DNA of 64,000 nucleotides from Nymphaea colorata (Eukaryota > Streptophyta > Magnoliopsida > Nymphaeales > Nymphaeaceae). Location: the NCBI RefSeq assembly GCF_008831285.2, contig NC_045138.2:22601934-22665933 (forward strand), written 5' to 3'. The notes below the pieces were generated by a model. It was not told where the DNA came from. It saw nothing but the letters and a program-made list of their open reading frames with translations, and made no database searches. How positions within the stretch are numbered: position 1 is the stretch's first letter; the number at the start of each line of letters is the position of its first letter. The translations under genes and the position numbers were made by a program. Below, piece by piece: positions 37,767-46,957 of this stretch.

Positions 37767-38232
37767 TGTAAGATCATTTGGGGGGCCGGCATATGTCTAT
37801 GAGTAATTTCAGACATTATGGCTGTCTTAATGTAAATATCTGCTTAAGTGATTGCATTTCGGAATATTGCGTCATTTTAGATGGTATGGGGTAATTTTGA
37901 AATGTATAGATATCAGTACGAAATTACGGACTCTTTGATGGGTGGAATCCGTAATTGTCCTTATTATAAAATGGTAGTGGTCCCTAGGGTCGTGCAAGGG
38001 TTGCCTGAAACATTGGTTTCTATGGTTTTCCTCTTCCCCATTTGAGAGAGACTTCAAGCCGCCGCACGTACCCTGGAAGACCCTGCTGTGATCTTCCCCA
38101 TCAGATGGATTCAGATACGCTTCCGCTTCAATTTAAGGTTTCGTTTATTTCAATGATTTAGCATGAGCATGATTCTGTTTTAGGGTATATACGTTTGGTT
38201 TTGTATATGCGTTATGGGGAGAAATCCCAACA
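37767..38232 (+). repeat. 5' LTR of copia element
   Basis: 466 bp from TGTAAGATCATTTGG to AATCCCAACA, with TG...CA ends. A TATAAA box at 37965-37970 is the likely transcription signal. Confidence 0.95.
37965..37970 (+). promoter_or_regulatory. TATA box in 5' LTR
   Basis: TATAAA in context TTATTATAAAATGG. It is conserved at 43561-43566 in the 3' LTR. Confidence 0.6.
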
Positions 38233-38234
38233 AT

Positions 38235-38246
38235 TGGTATCAGAGC
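38235..38246 (+). other. Primer-binding site, initiator tRNA-Met
   Basis: TGGTATCAGAGC, two bases after the 5' LTR. It is the standard plant copia PBS, complementary to the 3' end of initiator methionine tRNA. Confidence 0.92.
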
Positions 38247-38349
38247 CTTTGTTCTTTATTAAATCGTTGATTTTTGGTGATTTTTTGTGTTCTTGCCGTT
38301 CAGATGTTCCCCATTTGGTTCTTCGGCTGCAAGCTTTTCAAAAATTTTA

Positions 38350-39110
38350 GGTTGAGGGCGTGCGACGGAAGCCGTCGGGCTTCCGTTGCAGCCATCAGGA
38401 GGATCGGAGAAGGGGACGAAAGGATCGGCCGGCGTCAGTCGCCGTTGGGCGATGGCGGGCCTCCTGCCGTTGGGGCGTGTCCCTGCCTGCGGCCACCCAC
38501 GCCGTTGGGTGGCCTGTCGGTGCTCTCCGCGTATCCGTTGCAGCCATATGAAGCCGACGCATAAGGAAACCAACGCATAAGGAAAGGGGACGCCGGGTTC
38601 CACCGTTTTGGCGGCCGACGGACGGCCGTTAGGCGACGGCCGGTTTCTGTCGTCCTGGCGGGACTCGCCGGCGGTGGCTCCCTTGCGTCGGGCGTTGCAG
38701 CCATTGAAGAAGAACGGGAAAGGGGCAGTGGGATGGCGACGGCAGGGAGAGGTGATGGCCGGCAAAGGGCGACTGCCGGTGACTCAGCTGTCGCCGGACG
38801 GGCCCGTGCGACCCACCGCCATCCACCCATAGTCACCGGCGACCCACCGGTGGCCTCCTCGCCGCTTCAGCAACCGCCCAAATCTTAAAAAGGGGCAGAA
38901 TATAGAAGAAGGGGAAACCGACCATAATCGACCGGTTTCCGGCGGGCGTCGGCCCGCCATCGTGGCAGCCGACGTCCGACGACATTGGCGGCACCTGCCG
39001 GTGGAGCTTCACCGCCCGCCAGCTGTTCGGCAGGCAAGCGGTGGAGGCGACGCCCGCGACCGCTCGCGCGGTCAAGCAGGAGGGTCGGCCCGGGTCGGGT
39101 CTTGACAGAC
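38350..39110 (+). other. GC-rich leader segment of the copia element
   Basis: About 760 bp of strikingly GC-rich sequence in an otherwise AT-rich element, with repeated CCGTTG/GGCGAC/GCAGCCAT motifs. Open frames of 100-190 codons occur on the - strand and shorter ones on the +, as expected from GC-rich DNA with few stops. No gag or host protein is recognised. It lies where the gag leader should be. Confidence 0.7.
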
Positions 39111-39236
39111 CCGATCCGGATCCATCATCTTTAGAAAAAAAAAAAAAAACATTTTGCCGCCTCGCGCCCGAGCCCCTGCGTTTGATTTTTGAACCGGGTC
39201 GGGTCCTCCCGTATCCATGCAGTTTAACTTTTGAGA

Positions 39237-39595
39237 AACGGTTCATCCTTGTCAAACCAGTTCTGAAAAGAGTCGAACCGGTTTGTTCAGTTTCAGACCG
39301 ATTCAGTTTGTTTTTAGACCGGTTCGGACCTTTCAGATCCGATTCGGACCGTTTTGGGACCGGTTCATTCAGTTTTGGAATCGATTCTAGCATTTAGAAC
39401 CGATTAAGTTGATTTTCGAACCGATTCGGGCATTTTCAGACCGGTTCACTTGATATTTAGACCGATTCAGGGCTTTTCAGACCGGTTCATTGAGCTCTGA
39501 AACCGTTTTTAGCCAATTTTAACCGGTTCAATGGGTTTTAGAACCAATACGGTCCATTTTTTACCGGTACGTCCAATTTTTAGACTGGTTCAGCC
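39237..39595 (+). repeat. About 18 degenerate tandem repeats of 20-21 bp in copia leader
   Basis: A core GACCGGTTC/GAACCGATTC recurs with starts near 39275, 39296, 39317, 39336, 39358, 39379, 39397, 39418, 39439, 39460, 39480, 39500, 39520, 39541, 39562 and 39583, spacing 19-22 bp. Weaker copies lie at 39237 and 39255. Linkers are T-rich (ATTTTCA, TTTTTA). The AACCGGTT core is palindromic. Confidence 0.9.
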
Positions 39596-40309
39596 CTATG
39601 TAGGGGCATGTGGGTGTTCTAATTATGGTTTAAGAATGGTACGGGCCATTTTAAGGCCGATTCAGTAGTTCTTGACCCTCTTAAGCACGATTATGATACC
39701 GGTTTATAAATTTTGAACACTTTTGGGCCCCTTTTATTGGATCATTTTGGTTTTGGAATCAATATAGGGCAAATTTGTATGTAAATTTTAATTCATGTTT
39801 TGCATGTTATTAAAATTATGTATGTGCTTTAGATGAATGTTTGGATTATGAATTTGATCTTTGGCCATGTCTGTTGTTTGAAATGAGTAAGTTTGTATTT
39901 TATGTCGCCAAAGTGACTTCTGTTGTACGAATTTGCTTGTTTTAAACATTAGATGATAGTATACTTGATCCATGCAGACAATGATCAGCCCAAAGGAGGA
40001 TTGTTGTTTGGTCAGGTTTAAGTGTACAGGGCAATGAATATGTGATAATTTTTCAGGTTTCCATGTGAATAGCAAGTCAATCCTAAGATAGGTTCGTTGT
40101 TTGATAGGGTTAATTATCTATATTCATTGTTGACCAAGAATGCCACTTGCAGTTAATATTTCAATCTAAAGATTGGATATTAGCGTTGCATCGGTACCTT
40201 GTGATGGGTTTTGGGCCGTTGTGTTTAAATTCATTTATATTTGTTATTTCATCTTTGTACATGTATTGATTGTGAGCATGCTTTGGTTTGTTCTTTGTAC
40301 AGTGAGTTC

Positions 40310-42965
40310 TGCTTCCATGATATTTGCAAATTTGAGTACTATTACTGAGATGAATGATTCGATTCTTATAAGTAAGAAAAGAAAGACTGTTATAGAAGTT
40401 GCCGTTGACCAATCATCCGTTAAGAAACAGAAGAAGCATAAGGAAGACCTTTTAGGTTGCTTCTTTTGTAAGGGTAAAGGTCATATAAAGAATGATTGTA
40501 CTAAGTTTCACGCATGGCGTGAAAAGAAGGGTACATTTCTCACTTTGGTTTGTTTTGAGGTTAATTTAACTTCAGTACCCAAAAATACTTAGTGGGTAGA
40601 TTCAGGTGCTACTACTCACATAAGTGGTCTCTATGCAAGGCTGCCTAAATTGTCAAACGCCAATTGATGCTGAAAGATTTATCTATGTGGGCGATAGCAA
40701 GAAGGCGAAGGTTGAAACTATAGCAGATTTTCGGTTATTGTTAAAGACTGGTTGTTATTTGAATTTGACAGAAACTTATGTGGTACCGTCTTTTAGACAG
40801 AATTTGGTTTATATTTTCTCACTGGACAAATTTGGTTATTATTGTTCATTTGGAGGAAATAAATTTAAGTAGTTTGTGCATTCAAATTTGAATTTCACTG
40901 GTTCTTTGTCTTCTAGCGATAACATTTATTTGCTTGATATGGTTGTTTCATATAATGAAACCTTGCATGTTACGTCTAGTGGTACTAAAAAAAAATTAGC
41001 CAAAGAGAATTCTGCTATGTTATGGCATTAGCGCTTAGGACATATCTCTGAAAAGAGAATATAAAGGCTTATGTCGAAAGGAATTCTTGAGTCCCTTGAT
41101 TTTGCAAACTTTAATGTTTGCACTGATTGTATAAAGGGAAAATGAACAAACATTAAGGGGTTATAAGTTTTATAATCCATTCAGTAGGTCTTTCTTTGAA
41201 AAGGAAAAAGCTCATTTCTTTAAGGATATTGAGTTTGGGGGAGGTGATTAGGTTAAACACATTGCCTTTGAAGAGGGACCTGAGTCCACTCTATTCAGAA
41301 GAAGGCAATGATGTAGATCTTCCTACTGGAAAACAAACTCAACAACCTCAAGAAAATCAAACAGAGGTACCACTGAGAAGATCCACTAGAGAGAGGAGAA
41401 ATACAATTTCAAATGATTTTGTCTATCTCCAAGAACATGATGTTGATATGGTCTTAATGGAGGATGATCTTGTCAACCTCCAGTAAGCAATAAAGAGTTC
41501 TAAATCTCTTAAGTGGATAGATGCCATGAATGAGGAAATAAAGTCCATGATGGACAATGACGTATGAGATGTTGTTCCCTTGCCTGAAGGTGTGAAACCC
41601 ATTGGTTGTAAATGGATATTTAAAACCAAGAGTGATTCATTAGGAAACATCGAAAGGTATAAGGTACGTCTTGTTGCAAAGGACTTTACTCAAAAGGAAG
41701 GCATTGATTATACAGAGACTTTCTCTCCAGTTTCATCGAAAGACTCCTTCAGGACCATAATGGCACTTGTGGCTCATTTTGACTTAGAGCTGCATCAGAT
41801 GGATGTTAAGACAGCGTTTGTAAATGGAGACATTGATGAAACGATATATATGGTGCAACCAAAAAACTTTGCTTCAGGAAATGCAAAGAAAATGGTTTGC
41901 AAACTTAAGAAATCCATCTATGGGCTAAAGCAAGATTCCTGTCAATGGTATTACAAACTTCATCAAGTTATAGTTTCTTTTGGTTTCGAAACTAATATGA
42001 TTGATGAATGTGTATACCAAAAGTTCAGTGGGGGCAAATTTATCTTTTTGGTTTTATATGTCATTAATATATTGCTAGCAAGTAATAATGTAGGCATATT
42101 GCATGAAACTAAGATTTTTTGTCAAATGTAGGCATATTGCATGAAACTAAGATTTTTTGTCAACAAAGTTTGACATGAAGGATCTTGGCTGTGCATCTTT
42201 TGTATTGGAAATCCAAATATTTCGAGATCGTTCTTGGGGTATTTTTGGATTATCACAAAAGGCCTACATTGATAAGGTGCTTCAGCGATATGACATGAAG
42301 GATTGTAAACCAAGAGATACTCCAGTTGCTAAAAGAGATAAGTTTAGTCTCAAACAGTGCCCTAAAAGTGAAATCGAATCTAAGGAAATGGAAAGGATTC
42401 CCTATTTGTCTATTGTGGGAAGCCTTATGTATGCTCAGGTTTGTACTCATTTGGATATTGCATTTATCATTGGAATGTTAGGCAGATACTTAAGTGATCC
42501 TGGTATGGATCATTGGGAAGCAGCCAAAATGGTATTGAGGTACTTACAAAGAACAAAAGGTTTTATGCTCACATACAGGAAGTCAAACCAGTGAGAGATC
42601 ATTGGGTATTCAGATTCTGACTTTGCTGGGTGCCAAGATAATGACATTCAATTAGGTTTTGTGATTGCAGAATTTTGTCACGAGGCTGCGCATTATGTAT
42701 GGTATAAAAAGACCACTAAGGGTGTTGTGTGACAATAATTCAGCAGTCATGTACTCTTATAACAGCCACAGTATATCAAAGTCGAAGTACATCGACATTA
42801 AGTTTTTTGGGCTGTTAAAGAGGGGATACAGAATGGTCAGGTGTCTTTAGAGCATATTGGGACAAACTCTATGATTGCGGATCCGCTTACCAAGGGTTTA
42901 ACACATAAGGTCTTTCACGAACATGTTGTTCATATGGGGGTGTTATCCTTGGATGATGTGCTGGT
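40310..42965 (+). pseudogene. Copia gag-pol remnant
   Basis: Pieces in order: a zinc knuckle CFFCKGKGHIKNDC (CX2CX4HX4C, 40458-40499), the nucleic-acid-binding end of gag; the protease site DSGA (40599-40610), preceded by an in-frame TAG at 40590-40592; pre-integrase RLGHISEKRI (about 41030-41060) with stops; then a jump straight to the post-integrase hinge GYKFYNPFSRSFFEK, so the integrase catalytic core is deleted. RT follows from about 41500 (KWIFKTKSDSLGNIERYK, DVKTAFVNGDI), but its catalytic YVDD is YVIN (42057-42068). A 38-bp duplication then shifts the frame. RNase H follows, from the RT-RNase H connection MKDLGCASFVLEIQ through SDSDFAGCQ to DPLTKGLTHKVFHEH, with an internal deletion and stops. 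Most of gag upstream of the knuckle is absent. Confidence 0.93.
42088..42163 (+). repeat. 38-bp tandem duplication inside RT
   Basis: ATGTAGGCATATTGCATG and the 20 bases after it occur twice in direct succession. At 38 bp, not a multiple of three, it shifts the reading frame just after the RT active site. Confidence 0.95.
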
Positions 42966-43350
42966 TTAGTAGGAGTTTGTATTTTGTTTGCTCTAATGTA
43001 TGGACACATATTCAGTTTTCTGCAGAATAAAGTTTAAAGTTCTTTGGTTCCATTCTGTGTTTAGGTTTTTATCTTCATAAGGTTTTAAAGTTGGACCAGT
43101 TGAGAATAGACATGTTGTAATCACATTGCATGTAATTCTCATGCTATACATCCATATCAGATTTATGTCATTGGTTATGTTAACATTTGTGATCATTGAA
43201 GGTTTAGCTAATTTTGATATCGCGAAAGCCGCTTTGGTTATATGTTGATATGATCATGGACGAGATTGGTGAAATGACATTTAATAAGATAGCAGTTATG
43301 AGCTCTTAAGGCTTTGTGTAATGTCTGAATGTATTAAGACATATTTGGCC

Positions 43351-43362
43351 CAAGTGGGAGAT
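43351..43362 (+). other. Polypurine tract
   Basis: CAAGTGGGAGAT directly before the 3' LTR, the usual plus-strand primer position. Confidence 0.8.
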
Positions 43363-43836
43363 TGTAAGATCATTTGGTGGGCTGGCATATGTCTATGAAG
43401 AATTTCAGACACTATGGCTGTCTTAATGTAAATATCCGCTTAAGTGATTGCATTTCGGGATATTACGTCATTTTAGATGGTATGGGGTAATTTTGAAATG
43501 TATAGATACCGGTACGGAATTACGGACTCTTTGATGGGTAGAATCCGTAATTGTCCTTATTATAAAATGGTAGTGGTCCCTGGGGTCGTGCAAGGGTTGC
43601 CTGAAACATTGGTTTCTATGGTTTTCCTCTTCCCCATCTGAGAGAGACCTCAAGCGCGCCGCACGTACCCTGGAAGACTCTGCTGCGATCTTCCTGTGCA
43701 CCAGATCAGATGGATTCAGGTATGCTTCTGCTTCAGTTTAAGGTTTCGTTTATTTCAATGATTTAGCATGAGCATGATCCTGTTTTAGGTATATACGTTT
43801 GGTTTTGTATATGCGTTATGGGGAGAAATCCCAATA
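43363..43836 (+). repeat. 3' LTR of copia element
   Basis: 474 bp, direct repeat of the 5' LTR, starting TGTAAGATCATTTGG. It ends CCCAATA, so the terminal CA has mutated to TA. It carries one extra base and an extra 6 bp or so relative to the 5' LTR, and lacks one G. Confidence 0.95.
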
Positions 43837-43841
43837 ATTTA
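43837..43841. repeat. Target-site duplication, right
   Basis: ATTTA, identical to 37762-37766. Confidence 0.9.
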
Positions 43842-45499
43842 GGGATACAAAACTGGTTGAATGAGCGCTACGAGTGAAGCCCCTTAACCATTTTTATTTA
43901 ATTTTAAACTTTTTTAATTAAAGAAACTAATAAGCCAAAATTTGTTCTTGAGGCCTACACCTCAAGCATGGAATGTGCCACAAATGGATGGAAGCATACG
44001 CCTCTACGAAATTGAGGCACACTCTTCAGGGATGTGTGCGCCTCACTGCCTTACCTCAAGGCGTTTTTTGTAGAAAACGCTTTCAGTAGTGTATTTTTAG
44101 TGTGAAGCGTATGCTTCTTTATTTTTGTTGTCGATTTCTTCAATGACGTTTTAGTGACATTATTTCTTCTGACATTTCTCTTCATATAATTAATGCAAAC
44201 TTAAGCTTTTACTAACATTTATTGTGCGTAAGTAAATGGCATGTCATTGTGGTGACTAGTATATGATGAATATGAAGAGATGAGACAATGACATTAATGG
44301 TATTTCTGGATGCTAAGAAGATGGGAGATTTAGATGAAATAAGACCAATTTTGAGCTCTTGTTTATGGGGAAAAATTACTTTGGAAGTGGTCCAAAACAA
44401 CAATCCATCTTAGGTTGGGTTTAGAGGCAAAACGTAGGGTTTGCAACTACAAATGAATGAATTGGGGTACCGAACATTAGTCTACTATGTAATAGTGAAG
44501 GAGAGCAGAATTTCTCTATATCTTATTGATTATGCAGAAACTTACACATAAATTGGGTAACATCTTATTTAGTAAAAGATCAAAAATCAACAACTGCAAA
44601 CAAGATTCTATTCAAAGTAAAAATCTGGTGACTGACTTTTCTTCAGAAGACAATGTACACCCTATTATGAAAAGTTTAGTGTTGTATTAAAGAATGTTAG
44701 GGACTTTTCAGGACTTATGAATGATGAGGTTGTCTAAATAATGGATTGTCCTAATTTTTACCTTTTTATGAGGTTAACTAAAACTGTTAGAAAGCGTGTT
44801 AGGATCCATCAAACTAGAGTTTGAACCCGATCTCTAAATGTATCAAGTTATTACTGTGGTATTAAAAGTACAATTCAACTCTTGAACATAGGTTTCTATA
44901 CATTCAGATACATGTGCTTTAGGGGGTGAACTATAATACCATTTTATTGGAAGTTCATTCTCATATTAAAGATTGTGAGACATCTCAAGGATTCATAAAG
45001 AGAGTTGTTTAAGTGTTAGATTCTCATGATTCCTAGTCATTTCAAGGTTAGAACTAAAGTTGCTAAGAAGGGCATTGAGATCTGTCAAATAAGGGCCTAA
45101 GTCAGGTGTGGGAGTGGGTTGAATTTGTTACATGCACAGATTTTGGTTTTCATGTACTAAGTTGTACATGATAAGCTACTAAGTTGTACATGATAAGCAC
45201 CATAGAAATTTGATGTAAGGCTAGAATGCAAATTAAAACTTGATAGAGGGTATTAGAGATGATTGTGCTTAAGATTCAAGTCTAAAGTTATGATCCATAT
45301 TCTTATCATCCAAGTTTATTACATTACTATATAATATTCAATATTGTCCCTTAACTTTTATAATTATGGTTACTTCTTTAAAATTGAAGAGTATTTTTTG
45401 TTTAAACGGACTTACCACATACTCCATTTTTTGAATAAAAGGTGAAATCAGTAAAGACTTTAAATCTTCTTCTTGTTGTTGTTGTTTTTCTTCACATCT

Positions 45500-45500
<1 letters not shown>

Positions 45501-45542
<42 letters not shown>
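45501..45542. repeat. (GT)12(GA)9 compound microsatellite
   Basis: GT dinucleotides at 45501-45524 pass directly into GA dinucleotides. Confidence 0.95.
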
Positions 45543-46446
45543 ACAAACTTGTAGAAAGAAGAGAAACCAACTATGGTGATACAGCTCCTACAAGTACATA
45601 CCACTAGCAGCTTTATTTTTCTCAAAATAAAAGAGAAAGGAGTTAGGAAGCATGAATATCTAACAAGCCCTTATTTGGCAGTTCTTATAAAATGTGAGGC
45701 TCTTAAGATCAAAGCCAAAACAAGTGAGCCCTCACAGAAGTTATGAGCAAAAGTAGGGCCATAGTGAAAAAATTTTAAGTCAATTTTTCAAATTTTTACA
45801 ATAAAATCCATATCCTTCTATATTTCAGTTAAAAACCTAGAGATTTTTGCTCTTCAATACGTTTATTCTTTCAAGAAAAATGCAAAGTTAACAATTGATT
45901 TGTCTTTTATTTTATAGATTATGAGATATATCTATACATTAGAAAAATATCGTCACCCATAGAAGTCTAACCTTACCTTTACCGTAAATGATAGGGCGAA
46001 CCTCGCTTCCTTTTGGAAGGTAAGGGTCCAAGATAAAAAGGGTCGGCCCTCGGCAGATGACGACTCAGATTTTTTCTTATTTTCTATAATGATTTTTTGA
46101 AAAATGATATATATATTCAAAGAGGAGATTGTTGGAGAATTTAATGGAAAAAGTTGGGCAGTTGATGTTGGCCCATTTGTTGGCCATTAATTAATTTTTT
46201 CCGGCGAGCCCATTGGTATTGTTTTTTTTTCAACCAAATGAAATTAAAGGGGGCGTTTGAACGACATTCCAGTATAGTTTTTTATGTGTTTGGATGATAG
46301 TAAAATTGGATTTGAAAAGGAGAAAACCTGACCTTTCAAGGTATTCAGGAACGAAAAAGAAAAAGTTTAAACAGGTTTTCAAAGCTCATTTAAAAACTAT
46401 GTAGTTGTTTTAAGGAACGTAACATCATTGAGTGGCAATATGGCTT

Positions 46447-46530
46447 ATATTGAAGAGATTCTAGGTCTAAATCCCATGATCATTTATGATATTGAAGAGA
46501 TTCTAGGTCTAAATCCCATGATCATTTATG
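46447..46530. repeat. 42-bp exact tandem duplication
   Basis: Two identical successive units beginning ATATTGAAGAGATTC. Perfect identity implies a recent event. Confidence 0.95.
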
Positions 46531-46957
46531 CTATGGTGCATTATCCTGATGTATTATTCTTTGTATTATTCTTCTGTACAATACAATAAGTCCACGAGCA
46601 GAGTCCGAAACTTGAACTCCTAATTAAAATTAGAAATGTTTTTAATATAAAATAAAAAATTTAAAATAAAATATATTTTTAATAATAAAATATACGATAT
46701 AATATACCGTCGGGTACCCGAACTCTATGCCTATTTTGGCTGGTTTAACAGTAATTTTGAAACCTTTGTGGCGAAGCAGCTGCAGCCCATCCAGTTTTTT
46801 AAAATGTCACCACTAGTCCTACCCAGAGTCCAAAGCGCGTATGTCTAATCCAAGTGGCGGACTTCCTTGACGGCCAAGGAAATTAAACCTTCCGCCCCTG
46901 AACGCTTCTGCCCTGTTTCTTTTTCAGAGCTCGAGGGAGAGGTAGGCTCTGGCGACG

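Larger units (their letters stand above)
37767..43836 (+). mobile_element. Ty1/copia LTR retrotransposon, complete boundaries, dead
   Basis: A 6070-bp element with direct LTRs, a 5-bp target-site duplication, a PBS, a polypurine tract and, in order, zinc knuckle, protease, pre-integrase, RT and RNase H. That order (RT last) defines copia. Most of gag and the integrase catalytic core are missing, and stops and frameshifts break the rest, so it cannot act alone. By eye the LTRs differ at about two dozen of roughly 460 aligned positions (about 5%), so the insertion is not recent. Confidence 0.96.
43842..46957. other. Intergenic, upstream of bZIP60
   Basis: AT-rich with no recognised gene. It contains a GT/GA microsatellite (45501-45542), a short duplication of CTAAGTTGTACATGATAAG near 45155-45200 and a 42-bp tandem duplication (46447-46530). 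An AT-rich stretch with GGGTACCCGAA near 46710 recalls segments at 23.35 kb and 52.15 kb. The last 250 bp or so should hold the bZIP60 promoter; I see no exact ER-stress element there. Confidence 0.5.

Noticed and set aside
38259-39393. Long - strand open frames in the copia leader as host genes
   Set aside because: They overlap each other in several frames, lie inside a dated transposon, and arise readily in GC-rich DNA. No domain is recognisable.
39237-39595. CRISPR-like array
   Set aside because: This is plant DNA; the 20-21 bp units are degenerate, contiguous and without unique spacers or cas genes.
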